Of a DNA stretch of 64,000 nt, positions 44,709 through 54,109 are shown piece after piece. The position numbers were made by a program, and so were the translations under genes. The stretch's first letter is position 1. Each line of letters starts with the position of its first letter. Origin of the DNA: Achromobacter sp. RTa (GTDB taxonomy: Bacteria; Pseudomonadota; Gammaproteobacteria; Burkholderiales; Burkholderiaceae_B). The stretch is from assembly GCF_000757485.1 (NCBI RefSeq), contig NZ_JPYO01000027.1, positions 1 to 64,000 of the forward strand. Reading direction: 5' to 3'. The notes under the pieces were generated by a model. That model searched no databases, was not told the DNA's origin, and saw nothing but the letters and a program-made list of their open reading frames with translations.

Positions 44709-46202
44709 TCAGCGCATCGTAATCGTGGTGTTCACGCTCTTGGCGTGCGCCGACCAGCGCGCGGTGACCGTCTTGGTCTGCGTCCAGAACTGCACCGCCT
44801 GCTTGCCGTTGGGGCCCAGGTCGCCCAGCTTGGACCCGCGCGAGCCGGTGAAGCTGAACCAGGCCACGGGCACCGGGATCGGCACGTTGATGCCCACCTG
44901 CCCCACGTCGATGTTGTTCTGGAAGTAGCGGGCCGCGCCGCCGTCCTGGGTGAAGATCGCGACGCCGTTGCCGTTGGGGTTGCGGTTGATGAACTCCACC
45001 GCGTCCTCCAGCGTTTCGGCGCCCACCACGCACAGGACCGGCCCGAAGACCTCTTCGGTGTAGATCGTCATGCTTTCGGTGACGCCGTCGAAGATCGTCG
45101 GGCCCACGAAGTTGCCCTGCTCGAAGCCCGGCACTTTCAGGTCGCGACCGTCCAGCAGCAGTTTCGCGCCCTCGTCCACGCCCTTCTGGATCAGGCCCTC
45201 GACGCGCTTCTTGGCGTTGGGCGACACCAGGGGGCCCAGGTCGGCGGCGCGGTCTGTGCCGGCGTTGACCTTGAGTTTCTTGGCGCGTTCGACGAAGTCG
45301 GGCAGCCAGTTGCGCGCTTCGCCGACCAGCACGGCCACGGACGAGGCCATGCAGCGTTGGCCGGCCGCGCCGAAGGCGGCGCCCAGCAATTGGTTCAGCG
45401 CGACTTCGGGATCGGCGTCCGGCAGCACCACGCAGTGGTTCTTGGCGCCCATCATGGATTGGCAGCGCTTGCCCGCGGCCGAGGCGCGGTTGTAGATCTC
45501 GGTGCCCACGCGGGTCGAACCGATGAACGAAACCGCCTTGATGTCAGGATGCTCGCAGATACCGTTGGCGGTTTCCGGGCCACCGTGCACGACGTTCAGC
45601 ACGCCCGGGGGCAGGCCGGCTTCCAGGGCCAGCTGGGCCAGGAACAGCGAGGACGTCGGGTCCTGTTCGGAGGGCTTGAGCACGAAGGTGTTGCCGCAGG
45701 CCACGGCGATGGGGAACATGAAGCAAGGCAGCATCACGGGGAAATTGAACGCGGTAATGCCCGCGCACACGCCCAGCGGCTGGATCAGCGTGTAGACGTC
45801 GATGCCCGAAGCGGCATTTTCGGCGTACTCGCCCAACTGCAGGTTGGCGATCGAGCAAGCGTGCTCGACCACTTCCAGCCCGCGGCCGACTTCGCCCTCG
45901 GCGTCCGGCAACGTTTTGCCGTGTTCGCGGGTGATCATTTCGGCCAGCTTGCCGGTATTGGCGCGCAACAGCTCCTGGAACTTCAGCATGACGCGCATCC
46001 GCATGCCCTGCCCGCTGTTGCGCCAGGTCTTGAAGGCCTCCTTGGCGTTGGAGACGGCCAGGTCCAGTTCTTCGCGGGTGGCGAAGGGAACCTTGGCGAC
46101 GACCTCCTGGGTGGCGGGATTGATCACGTCTCGCCATTCGGTGGTTTTGGACTGCACTAGCTTGCCGCCGATCAATAGCGGAACGCGCGGGACTTCACTC
46201 AT
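44709..46202 (-). CDS. mmsA: CoA-acylating methylmalonate-semialdehyde dehydrogenase
   Basis: This 497-residue aldehyde dehydrogenase of the MmsA class converts (methyl)malonate semialdehyde with NAD and CoA to propionyl-CoA or acetyl-CoA. Signatures include [53 protein letters not shown] and [10 protein letters not shown] with the catalytic cysteine. It acts in valine, thymine and beta-alanine breakdown. GAGGAG precedes the ATG. A branched-chain amino acid receptor gene lies 99 bases upstream on the same strand, consistent with valine use. The product can feed propionyl-CoA metabolism. Confidence 0.92.
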   Translation of the reverse strand: MSEVPRVPLLIGGKLVQSKTTEWRDVINPATQEVVAKVPFATREELDLAVSNAKEAFKTWRNSGQGMRMRVMLKFQELLRANTGKLAEMITREHGKTLPDAEGEVGRGLEVVEHACSIANLQLGEYAENAASGIDVYTLIQPLGVCAGITAFNFPVMLPCFMFPIAVACGNTFVLKPSEQDPTSSLFLAQLALEAGLPPGVLNVVHGGPETANGICEHPDIKAVSFIGSTRVGTEIYNRASAAGKRCQSMMGAKNHCVVLPDADPEVALNQLLGAAFGAAGQRCMASSVAVLVGEARNWLPDFVERAKKLKVNAGTDRAADLGPLVSPNAKKRVEGLIQKGVDEGAKLLLDGRDLKVPGFEQGNFVGPTIFDGVTESMTIYTEEVFGPVLCVVGAETLEDAVEFINRNPNGNGVAIFTQDGGAARYFQNNIDVGQVGINVPIPVPVAWFSFTGSRGSKLGDLGPNGKQAVQFWTQTKTVTARWSAHAKSVNTTITMR

Positions 46203-46301
46203 TTGATGCTCCTCACACTGCGTAGTCGATGCGGAGGGAACTCCGCGTTCATGGATCTTGCGGCGCGGCGCGGGCATCGGGCCGGCGCCGCGCGCATGGC
46301 C

Positions 46302-47519
46302 TTATTTCTTCACCAGCGGGCAGGTGGAATCGGCCAGGGGCTGGAAAGCCTCGGCGGCCGGAATGGTGGCCACCAGCTTGGAATAGTCCCAGCCGCCCTT
46401 GGACTCCGTCGGCTTCTTCACTTCATACAGGTACATATCGTGGATCACGCGGCCGTCCGGACGGATCGAGGCATTGCGCATGATCGGATCCTTGATGGGC
46501 AGCTCGCGCATCTTGTCGGCCACCACCTTGCCGTCCGTGCTGCCGGACGCCGCCACGGAGCGCAGGTAGTGCAGCACGCTGGAATACACGCCGGCCTGGG
46601 TCATGGTGGGCTTCAAGCCGCGGAAGGCCTTCTCGAAGCGCGCGGACCACTGGCGGGTGGTGTCGTCGTAATCCCAGTAGAAGCCGTCCACGTACGACAG
46701 GCCCTGGGCGTTGTCCAGGCCGAGCGCGCGCAGGTCGGACAGGAAGATCAGCAGCGACACCAGACGCTGGCCGCCCGCCACGATGCCGAACTCGCGCGCC
46801 TGCTTCACGGCATTGACGGTGTCCTGGCCGCCATTGGCCAGCGCCACCACCTGCGCCTTGGAGCTCTGGGCCTGCAACAGGTAAGAAGCGAAGTCCGGCG
46901 CGTTCAGCGGATGACGCACGCTGCCCGCCACCGTGCCGCCCAAGGCCTTCACGGCCTTGGCCGTGTCGGCCTCCAGAGAGTGGCCGAAGGCATAGTCCAC
47001 GGTGATGAAGAACCAGGACTTGCCGCCCGCCCGCACCGTGGCCTTGGCACCGCCCGCGGACTGCGAATACGTGTCGAACATCCAGTGGAAGCCGACGGGC
47101 GAGCATTCCTTGTTGGTCAGCGCCGTCGTGGCCGGCCCGGAAAACATCACCACCTTGTTCTTTTCGCGCGCGATGCCCTGCACCGCCAGCGCCACGGCGG
47201 AGTTGGTCAGGTCGGCGATGGCGGTGACCCCGTCGCGGTCGAACCATTCACGCGCCTTGGCCGCGCCCACGTCCGCCTTGTTCTGGTTGTCCGCGGACAC
47301 CAGATCGATCTTCATTCCCTTGCACTCCGCGGCCAGGCAATCATCGATCGCCAACTGCGCCGCCGCTACCGAACCCGCTCCCCCCATGCCGGCGTAGGTG
47401 CCGGACATGTCCGTCAGAATGCCGATCTTCACTGGCGGCTTGTCCGCCGCGTGCGCCTGGGCAACCAGGGCGGCGCCCAGACACAAACCTACGGCCAGCC
47501 CGCGTGCGTGCAATTTCAT
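46302..47519 (-). CDS. Branched-chain amino acid ABC transporter substrate-binding protein (orphan)
   Basis: This 405-residue periplasmic protein has a signal peptide at residues 1-24 (cleavage after AQAHA) and a Periplasmic_binding family 6 fold, seen in KIGILTDMSGTYAGMGGAGSVAAAQLAIDD. This family binds leucine, isoleucine, valine or aromatic compounds for LIV-type transporters. No permease or ATPase genes are adjacent, so it must use components encoded elsewhere. It is upstream of mmsA on the same strand and divergent from a LysR gene, which may control it. Confidence 0.87.
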   Translation of the reverse strand: MKLHARGLAVGLCLGAALVAQAHAADKPPVKIGILTDMSGTYAGMGGAGSVAAAQLAIDDCLAAECKGMKIDLVSADNQNKADVGAAKAREWFDRDGVTAIADLTNSAVALAVQGIAREKNKVVMFSGPATTALTNKECSPVGFHWMFDTYSQSAGGAKATVRAGGKSWFFITVDYAFGHSLEADTAKAVKALGGTVAGSVRHPLNAPDFASYLLQAQSSKAQVVALANGGQDTVNAVKQAREFGIVAGGQRLVSLLIFLSDLRALGLDNAQGLSYVDGFYWDYDDTTRQWSARFEKAFRGLKPTMTQAGVYSSVLHYLRSVAASGSTDGKVVADKMRELPIKDPIMRNASIRPDGRVIHDMYLYEVKKPTESKGGWDYSKLVATIPAAEAFQPLADSTCPLVKK

Positions 47520-47724
47520 GGATTTGTCTCCTGAGTTTTATGCGTTATGGCGCCGTCTTTGCGGCCTGCGATCCCATGGAGCGTCGCCCCAGGGTCTGCC
47601 AACCCAGTGTAGATGTGTGAAAATCAACAAGCAACACCAGAAATGCACATTCCTTGTGCATAAATAAACAATAGGATTTCGCGTCCGCCGCGCGCTGCGC
47701 CGCAGACGCCTGGAGCGCCGGATC

Positions 47725-48645
47725 GTGCTTGATTGGGACAGCCTGCGGTATTTCCTGGAAGTGGCCCGCACGCAGCGGGTCAGCGCGGCGGCGCGCAAGC
47801 TCGGGGTGGAACACACGACGGTGTCGCGGCGCATCCGCGCCCTGGAGGCCGAACTGGAAACGCTGCTGTTCGAGAAGTCGCGCAGCGCCGGATTCATGCT
47901 GACGGAAGACGGCCAGCGCCTCTTCGTCCATGCCGAGCAGATGGAAAGCACGGTGCATTCCGCCCGCGAGAACCTGTCTGGCATCGGCCAGGCGTTATCG
48001 GGCCACCTGCGCATCGGCGCCACCGAGGGTTTCGGCAGCTACGTGCTGACTCCGCTGGCCGCGGACTTCCAGCGGCGCTATCCGCACATCACGCTGGACA
48101 TCCTGCCGGTGCCGCGCTTCGTCAGCCTGTCCAAGCGCGAGGCCGACCTGGCCATCACCATCGAACGCCCTCAGCGCGGCCCCTATGTGTGCAGCAAGCT
48201 GTGCGACTACACGCTGCGCCTGTACGGCACGCCCGGCTACCTCGCCCGCCACCCGCCGATCCGGGCGCGCGCGGACCTGGCGGATCATTCCTTCATCGGC
48301 TATGTGGACGAGCTCCTGTTCAGCGAGCGCCTGCGCTACCTGGAGGACCTGCTGCCCGCCAGCAAAGTGGTGCTGCGCAGTACCAGCGTGGTCGCGCAGT
48401 ACCACGCCGCGCTGCAGGGCCAGTCTCTGGCGATCCTGCCCTGCTTCATCGCCGCGCAGGATCCGCGGCTGACGCCGGTGCTGGAAAACGAGGTGGAGAT
48501 CACGCGCTCGTTCTGGATGTATTGCCACGAAGACCTGCGCAAGCTCAAGCGCGTGACGGCCCTGTGGGAATTCATCCGCAAGTCGGTGCTGAAGAATGCC
48601 GGCCTGCTGGCCGGCAGGCGCGGCACGATGCAGTACCTGCCCTGA
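47725..48645 (+). CDS. LysR family transcriptional regulator
   Basis: This 306-residue LysR-type regulator has a winged helix in residues 1-60 (LDWDSLRYFLEVARTQRVSAAARKLGVEHTTVSRRIRALEAELETLLFEKS) and a periplasmic-binding-like effector domain with GHLRIGATEGFGSYVL. The start is a GTG at 47725 with GGAG nine bases upstream. It is divergent from the branched-chain receptor and mmsA genes, with a 205-base spacer, and the usual LysR logic makes those its likely targets. The gene converges on lptF. Confidence 0.9.
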   Translation: MLDWDSLRYFLEVARTQRVSAAARKLGVEHTTVSRRIRALEAELETLLFEKSRSAGFMLTEDGQRLFVHAEQMESTVHSARENLSGIGQALSGHLRIGATEGFGSYVLTPLAADFQRRYPHITLDILPVPRFVSLSKREADLAITIERPQRGPYVCSKLCDYTLRLYGTPGYLARHPPIRARADLADHSFIGYVDELLFSERLRYLEDLLPASKVVLRSTSVVAQYHAALQGQSLAILPCFIAAQDPRLTPVLENEVEITRSFWMYCHEDLRKLKRVTALWEFIRKSVLKNAGLLAGRRGTMQYLP

Positions 48646-48675
48646 CGGCCGGGGCCTGGGCCCCGGGGACCGGGC

Positions 48676-49779
48676 CTAGGCGTTATTGCGGGGCGCCTTC
48701 ACGCGCAACCGCCGCATCAGCAGGAACACCGTCAACAGGGCCACCGCGCCATGGATGGCCCACACGCCCACGCCGAAGCTGAGCTTGCCGCTGGAAATCC
48801 AGGCGCGCGACAGGTTGATCAGGTTCATATAGAGCAGGCCCACCAGGCCGGCGATGAGGAGGTCGCCCGAGCGCCCCAGGCGGGGGTTCACCGCCCCGAG
48901 GGGGATCGCAAGCAGGGCGAGGTTCAACGCGGCCAGAGGCAGCGAGATGCGCCACATCACCTGCGACCAGCTGCTGTCGGTGTTGTCCGCCATCAGTTGC
49001 GAGGTGGTGCGCGCCTTGGACGACCGCTCCGCCGCGGCGCGGGCCTCGGCCACCGGATCGCCGCCCGACTTGCTTTCCAGGCGCAGCCCGTACTTGTCGA
49101 AATGCACCAGGCGGAGCTCGGGCGTGCCGGGCTTCAGGTCGTAGCGGTGCCCCTCGCCCAGCACCAGGAAGCGGTCGCCGTTGGGCAGGGTTTCGCTGTG
49201 CGCCTTGCTGGCGGTCAGCACGCTCAGCCATTCGGGCCCGGTTTCGCGCGCGAACACGTTGCCCAATTCGTCGTTGGCGTCGAGAGGATCCTCGGCGAAG
49301 AACACCCGGCTGCCTCCGGACGATTCCGCGAACTGCCCCGCCGTGACCTTGGACAGGTCAGAGCGTTGCTCGAAACGTTCGTGGTATTCGCCGATCTGGC
49401 GGTACGCCCATGGCGCGGCCACCAGCGTCAGCCCAGCCACGGCGATCGCGACGGGAATGGCCACGCGCAGCACGGGCTTCAGCCAATCGGCCAGGGACAG
49501 GCCGCTGGCGAACCACACCACCATTTCGGATTCGCGGTAGTTGCGCGTGACGGTGGTCAGGACCGCGATGAATACCGAGACCGCCAGAACGGTCGGCAAG
49601 GCGGTGATGGTCGACAGCGCGGCCAGCACCAGCACGACGTCCGCTCCGATGTTGCCTCCGGCGGCTTCGCCGAGCAAGCGCACGAGCAGCACGCTGAGCC
49701 ACACGACGAGCAACGTGGAAAAGACAACGCCAGCGTGACTGACGATCTCGCTGACGACAGAGCGTTTAAATAGAGACAT
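48676..49779 (-). CDS. lptF: LPS export ABC transporter permease LptF
   Basis: This 367-residue inner-membrane permease has six membrane spans in two groups separated by a periplasmic beta-jellyroll domain. The start FKRSVVSEIVSHAGVVFSTLLVVWLSVLLVRLLG and the YRESEMVVWFASGLS coupling segment are characteristic of LptF. With LptG and LptB it lifts lipopolysaccharide out of the inner membrane toward the LptA bridge. The adjacent divergent gene is pepA, a frequent lptF neighbour. The expected partner lptG is not downstream: a LysR gene converges there instead. Confidence 0.9.
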   Translation of the reverse strand: MSLFKRSVVSEIVSHAGVVFSTLLVVWLSVLLVRLLGEAAGGNIGADVVLVLAALSTITALPTVLAVSVFIAVLTTVTRNYRESEMVVWFASGLSLADWLKPVLRVAIPVAIAVAGLTLVAAPWAYRQIGEYHERFEQRSDLSKVTAGQFAESSGGSRVFFAEDPLDANDELGNVFARETGPEWLSVLTASKAHSETLPNGDRFLVLGEGHRYDLKPGTPELRLVHFDKYGLRLESKSGGDPVAEARAAAERSSKARTTSQLMADNTDSSWSQVMWRISLPLAALNLALLAIPLGAVNPRLGRSGDLLIAGLVGLLYMNLINLSRAWISSGKLSFGVGVWAIHGAVALLTVFLLMRRLRVKAPRNNA

Positions 49780-49836
49780 GGGAGAATATGCGGGATAATC
49801 GACCGCATCATACACAGACGCACACGGGAAACCCTC

Positions 49837-51345
49837 ATGGAATTTAGCACACAGACCACCGCTTCCCTGCACCAAGTCAAAACCGCCGCCCTGGCCGTCG
49901 GGGTGTACGCGGAAGGCGTGTTGAGCCCCGCAGCAGACCTCATCGACCGCGCCTCCAACGGCGCCGTGCGTTCGGTGGTCAAGGCCGAGTTCCGCGGCCG
50001 CGCCGGCTCCACCCTGACGCTGCGCAATCTGCCCGGCGTGACCGCGCAGCGCGTGGTGCTGGTGGGCCTGGGCAAACAGGAGGAATACTCGGCCCGCGCC
50101 CACGCCTCGGCCGAACAGGCCTTCGCCTCGGCCTGCGTCGTCGCCCAACTCACCGAAGGCGTGTCCACGCTGGCCGCCAACCCCATCGCCGACGTGGCCA
50201 TCGCCGCCCGCGCCCGCAGCGCGGCCATCGCTGCCGGCAACGCCGTCTATCACTACGACGCCAGCTTCGGCAAGCCCGACCGCGACGCCCGCCCCAAGCT
50301 CAAGAAGATCGTCCAGGTCGTCGAGCGCTCCGATGCCGCCCAGGCCCAGAAAGGCCTGCGCGAAGGCAGCGCCATCGCCAACGGCATGGACCTGACCCGC
50401 ACCCTGGGCAACCTGCCCGGCAACATCTGCACCCCCACCTACCTGGGCGAGACCGCCAAGCGCCTGGCCCGCGAATTCAAGTCGCTGAAGGTCGAGGTGC
50501 TGGACCGCAAGCAGGTCGAAGCGCTGGGCATGGGCTCGTTCCTGTCGGTCGCCCGGGGCTCCGAGGAAGCGCTGCGCTTCATCGTGCTGCGCCACGCCGG
50601 CAACAAGGCCGCCAAGAAGAGCGCGAAGTCGGCTCCGGGCCCCATCGTGCTGGTCGGCAAGGGCATCACCTTCGACGCGGGCGGCATTTCGCTCAAGCCC
50701 GCCGCCACCATGGACGAAATGAAGTACGACATGTGCGGCGCCGCCAGTGTGCTGGGCTCGTTCCGCGCGCTGGCCGAACTTGAGCTCCCGCTGGACGTGG
50801 TCGGCCTGATCCCCGCTTGCGAAAACCTGCCCAGCGGCAAGGCCAACAAGCCGGGCGACGTCGTCACCAGCATGGCCGGCCTGACCATCGAAATCCTGAA
50901 CACGGATGCCGAGGGCCGCCTGGTCCTGTGCGACGCCCTGACCTACGCGGAGCGCTTCAAGCCGTCCGCCGTCATCGACATCGCCACGCTGACCGGCGCT
51001 TGCGTGGTCGCCCTGGGCAACGTCAACAGCGGCCTGTTCTCCAAGGACGACGGCCTGGCCGACGCGCTGGCCGCCGCCGGCCGCGCGTCGCTGGACACCG
51101 CATGGCGCATGCCCATGGACGACGCCTACCAGGAACAGCTGAAGTCCAATTTCGCCGACCTCGCCAACATCGGCGGCCCCCCAGCCGGCGCGGTCACGGC
51201 GGCCTGCTTCCTGTCGCGCTTCGCCACGGCCTATCCCTGGGCCCACCTGGACATCGCCGGCACGGCCTGGCGCGGCGGCAAGGACAAGGGCGCCACGGGC
51301 CGCCCCGTGCCGCTGCTGATGCAGTACCTGCTGGACCAGGCGTGA
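49837..51345 (+). CDS. pepA: Leucyl aminopeptidase PepA
   Basis: This 502-residue M17 aminopeptidase has the metal-binding region GKGITFDAGGISLKP, MKYDMCGAASVLG, and the signature NTDAEGRLVL near residues 362-371. It removes N-terminal residues from peptides in the cytoplasm as a hexamer; in E. coli it also binds DNA in Xer recombination and carAB control. It is divergent from lptF and is followed 22 bases later by holC, probably in one operon. Confidence 0.95.
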   Translation: MEFSTQTTASLHQVKTAALAVGVYAEGVLSPAADLIDRASNGAVRSVVKAEFRGRAGSTLTLRNLPGVTAQRVVLVGLGKQEEYSARAHASAEQAFASACVVAQLTEGVSTLAANPIADVAIAARARSAAIAAGNAVYHYDASFGKPDRDARPKLKKIVQVVERSDAAQAQKGLREGSAIANGMDLTRTLGNLPGNICTPTYLGETAKRLAREFKSLKVEVLDRKQVEALGMGSFLSVARGSEEALRFIVLRHAGNKAAKKSAKSAPGPIVLVGKGITFDAGGISLKPAATMDEMKYDMCGAASVLGSFRALAELELPLDVVGLIPACENLPSGKANKPGDVVTSMAGLTIEILNTDAEGRLVLCDALTYAERFKPSAVIDIATLTGACVVALGNVNSGLFSKDDGLADALAAAGRASLDTAWRMPMDDAYQEQLKSNFADLANIGGPPAGAVTAACFLSRFATAYPWAHLDIAGTAWRGGKDKGATGRPVPLLMQYLLDQA

Positions 51346-51367
51346 AGCGCCTGGAACGGTGCCCGGC

Positions 51368-51832
51368 ATGACGCGCATCGACTTCGCCTTCGGCGCGCCG
51401 GACCGCCTGCGCATGGCCTGCCAAGTCGTGCGCAAGCGATTCCTGGCGGGCCAGCGGCTGGTGGTGTACTGTAAAGACGGTAGCCGGCTGGCCGCGTTCG
51501 ACCGCATGCTGTGGGCGTTCGACGACACGTCCTTCGTGCCCCACGTGCTGGCCAACGATCCGCTGGCGGCGGACACGCCCGTGGTGCTGACCGCGGGCGA
51601 TCCGCAGCAGGCTGCGGCGGCGGCAAGCCAGGGCGGGCATCCCGCCCCCTCCTGGCTGCTGAACCTGGACAATGACTGCCCTCCCGGGTTCGAGGCCTTC
51701 GAGCGGCTGCTCGAAATCGTCTCCGACGATCCCGATGACAAGCAGGCCGCCCGCCAGCGCTGGCGCGCCTACCAGGGCGCCGGCCACGCGCCGCACAGCC
51801 ACGACCTCAGCCGCCAGCAGCCGGACGGCTGA
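51368..51832 (+). CDS. holC: DNA polymerase III subunit chi
   Basis: This 154-residue protein fits HolC: RIDFAFGAPDRLRMACQVVRKRFLAGQRLVVYCKD at the start, DRMLWAFDDTSFVPHVLA and the NLDNDCPPGFEAFERLLEIVS segment. Chi links the clamp loader to single-strand DNA binding protein at the replication fork. ATG 51368 gives the family-typical start; one three codons earlier also exists. pepA-holC adjacency is widely conserved in proteobacteria. The 3' neighbour is a DUF2486 gene. Confidence 0.9.
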   Translation: MTRIDFAFGAPDRLRMACQVVRKRFLAGQRLVVYCKDGSRLAAFDRMLWAFDDTSFVPHVLANDPLAADTPVVLTAGDPQQAAAAASQGGHPAPSWLLNLDNDCPPGFEAFERLLEIVSDDPDDKQAARQRWRAYQGAGHAPHSHDLSRQQPDG

Positions 51833-51888
51833 CCGCCATGCGGGCGCCCCCCCCGGCCGCCGCGCGATCCAGACCTTCGGGAGCCACC

Positions 51889-52263
51889 ATGCCTTCTCGC
51901 CTCAACGACCCCGGCATCCCTACCTTGACCCAACGGGCCGAGCCCACCTTCCATGCGCCCTCGACCGGAGGCGGCGTGCAGGCGCCGGTGCTGACGGAGC
52001 TGGCCGACGAGGCCGCGCAGGCGTATGGCGACGACGCCTTCCCGCTGCTGACCGATGTGGCGGAATCCGCGGAGGCCCCCGCCGGCGCGCCCGCGTCCGC
52101 CGCCCTGCCCGACGCGGCCGTCGTCAGCGCCCGCCTGCAGGCCGAAGTGGAGCAGCTCACGCGGGAGGCCCTGGCGGACGCCATCGAGCAGATCCAGGCC
52201 CGCATGGACGCCGAGCTTCCGGGCATCGTCGCCCGCGTCCTGCGGGATGTCAGGCCGGGATGA
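51889..52263 (+). CDS. DUF2486-like protein
   Basis: This 124-residue protein begins PSRLNDPGIPTLTQ, matching the N-terminal motif of DUF2486 proteins found next to holC in Burkholderiales, and has an acidic middle. Residues 80-115 form a likely amphipathic helix (ARLQAEVEQLTREALADAIEQIQARMDAELPGIVARVL). Function unknown. The ATG at 51889 has GGGAG five bases before it; the frame is open 17 codons further upstream, but that part is low-complexity. It probably belongs to the pepA-holC operon. Confidence 0.72.
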   Translation: MPSRLNDPGIPTLTQRAEPTFHAPSTGGGVQAPVLTELADEAAQAYGDDAFPLLTDVAESAEAPAGAPASAALPDAAVVSARLQAEVEQLTREALADAIEQIQARMDAELPGIVARVLRDVRPG

Positions 52264-52393
52264 ACCCTCGGGAACCCACGCCCGGCATCCGGTCTAATTC
52301 TTGGCAAAACTGGATTCTTCAGGGAACTGTAAGGTATCCTTCCCATCTAAGCCTTCTAGGCAACCATTACTCTGCCGCACACAGGAGTTCTCC

Positions 52394-53104
52394 ATGAACG
52401 AATATCGTCCGTCCCCTTTTAACCGTTCCGGCGCGATTGCCGGCGCGCCGGGCGAGGTCGCGCGCAACAAGGTCCTGCGCAACACCTATTGGCTTCTGGC
52501 GCTCTCGCTGATCCCCACCGTGCTCGGCGCCGCCGTCGGCCTGTACACCGGCATCAATACCGTCATGGGCGCCAGCCCCGGCCTGTCCGCGATCGTGTTC
52601 CTGGTGGGCGCGTTCGGCATGATGTTCGCCATCGAAAAGAACAAGAACAATTCGCTGGGCGTCGTCCTGCTGCTGGCCTTCACTTTCTTCATGGGCATCA
52701 TGCTGTCGCGCCTGCTCGGCTTCGTCATGGGCATGAGCAACGGCTCGCAGCTGGTCATGACGGCCTTCGGCGGCACCGCGATCGTGTTCGGCACGATGGC
52801 CACGCTGGCCTCGACCATCAAGCGCGATCTCTCGGGGATGCAGAAATTCCTGTTCATCGGCGCGGTCGTGATCCTGGTGGCGGCCCTGGCCAACATCTTC
52901 CTGCAGCTGCCGGCGCTGATGCTGACCATTTCGGTCCTGGCCATCGTCATCTTCTCGGCCTTCATGCTGGTCGACCTCCAGCGCGTGGTCAACGGCGGCG
53001 AAACCAACTACGTGTCCGCCACGCTGGCCATCTACCTGGACGTCTACAACGTCTTCTCGAACCTGCTGATGCTGCTGGGCATCTTCGGCGGCAACCGCGA
53101 GTAA
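52394..53104 (+). CDS. Bax inhibitor-1 / YccA family membrane protein
   Basis: This 236-residue membrane protein with about seven spans belongs to the Bax inhibitor-1 family, of which YbhL and YccA are E. coli members. The start NEYRPSPFNRSGA and NKVLRNTYWLLALSLIPTVLGA are typical, as is the C-terminal LDVYNVFSNLLMLLGIFGG with the conserved acidic residue. YccA interacts with the FtsH protease; other relatives are pH-sensitive calcium leak channels. AGGAG precedes the ATG. Confidence 0.92.
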   Translation: MNEYRPSPFNRSGAIAGAPGEVARNKVLRNTYWLLALSLIPTVLGAAVGLYTGINTVMGASPGLSAIVFLVGAFGMMFAIEKNKNNSLGVVLLLAFTFFMGIMLSRLLGFVMGMSNGSQLVMTAFGGTAIVFGTMATLASTIKRDLSGMQKFLFIGAVVILVAALANIFLQLPALMLTISVLAIVIFSAFMLVDLQRVVNGGETNYVSATLAIYLDVYNVFSNLLMLLGIFGGNRE

Positions 53105-53127
53105 TCGCCAACAGCCAGAACTGCTCC

Positions 53128-53161
53128 AAGGGCCTACATTCTCATGTAGGCCCTTTTTTTT
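53128..53161 (+). terminator. Rho-independent terminator of the BI-1 gene
   Basis: AAGGGCCTACAT-TCTC-ATGTAGGCCCTT is a 12-bp perfect stem with a 4-base loop followed by T residues to 53161, located 23 bases after the stop. Confidence 0.93.
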
Positions 53162-53187
53162 CCTAGGCATCTTCGACTCCTGCCGCC

Positions 53188-54105
53188 ATGCCAGACCGCC
53201 GCCGCTTCCTTCAGACCGCCGCCGGCGCCGCCCTGATCGGCTCCTCGCGGACGGCCCGCGCCCTCAGCCAGCAGCCTCCGATGCTTGCGCGCGCCATCCC
53301 CGCGTCCGGCGAGGCGCTGCCCGTCATCGGCCTGGGCACGGCGGACACCTTCAACGTGGATCCGGGCGATGCCGCCGCCATGGCGCCGCTGGCCCAGGTC
53401 CTGGAAACATTCCAGCGGGCGGGCGGCAGCCTCATTGATACCGCGCCCAGCTATGGCCAGGCGGAAGCCGTCACCGGCGCGCTGCTGGACCGTGCCCCGG
53501 GCCTGCGGGGCCGGACCTTCCTGGCCACCAAGATCAGCACGCAGGGCCACGAATCGGCCATGCGCCAGATCCGCCAATCCCAGAAGGCTCTCGGCAGCGA
53601 CAAGCTCGACCTGATCCAGGTGCACAACCTGATCGACACCGTCAACCAGCTGGCGCTGCTGCGCGACCTGAAACGCCAGGGCATCATCCGCTACGTGGGC
53701 ATTACGCACTATGCGGACCATGCCCACGACGAGCTGACGGCGCTGGTCGAGCGCGAACGGCCCGATTTCCTGCAGGTCAACCTGTCGGTCGGCGCCCGCA
53801 ATGCGGAAAAGCGCCTGCTGCCCGCATGCCAGGCCAACGGCGTCGCGGTGCTGATCAACCGCCCCTTCCAGGACGGAGCGCTGTTTCGCCAGGTCAGGGG
53901 CATGGCGCTGCCGGCCCTGGCGGCTGAGATCGATTGCACGTCGTGGGCGCAGCTTTTCCTGAAATTCATCATCGGCCATTCCGCGGTCACGGCGGTCATC
54001 CCCGCCACCTCCAAGCCGGCCAACATGGCGGACAACGCCCGGGCCGGGTTCGGCCGGCAACCCGACGCCGCCATGCGGGACCGCATCGCCGCCCTGCTGG
54101 CCTGA
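53188..54105 (+). CDS. Aldo/keto reductase with Tat signal
   Basis: This 305-residue protein starts with a twin-arginine signal (RRRFLQTAAGAALIG), predicting export to the periplasm in a folded state. The rest is an aldo/keto reductase barrel with the catalytic Asp and Tyr in IDTAPSYGQAEA, Lys in FLATKIS and His in LIQVHNL. Cytoplasmic members use NADPH, which is scarce in the periplasm, so export is notable. It starts just after a terminator and ends 4 bases before a carrier gene. The substrate is unknown. Confidence 0.87.
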   Translation: MPDRRRFLQTAAGAALIGSSRTARALSQQPPMLARAIPASGEALPVIGLGTADTFNVDPGDAAAMAPLAQVLETFQRAGGSLIDTAPSYGQAEAVTGALLDRAPGLRGRTFLATKISTQGHESAMRQIRQSQKALGSDKLDLIQVHNLIDTVNQLALLRDLKRQGIIRYVGITHYADHAHDELTALVERERPDFLQVNLSVGARNAEKRLLPACQANGVAVLINRPFQDGALFRQVRGMALPALAAEIDCTSWAQLFLKFIIGHSAVTAVIPATSKPANMADNARAGFGRQPDAAMRDRIAALLA

Positions 54106-54109
54106 CGCC

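Noticed and set aside
48676..51741. A 1021-codon minus-strand frame covering lptF and running antisense through pepA
   Set aside because: Only the part from ATG 49779 is LptF. The upstream extension is antisense to pepA, a complete M17 peptidase.
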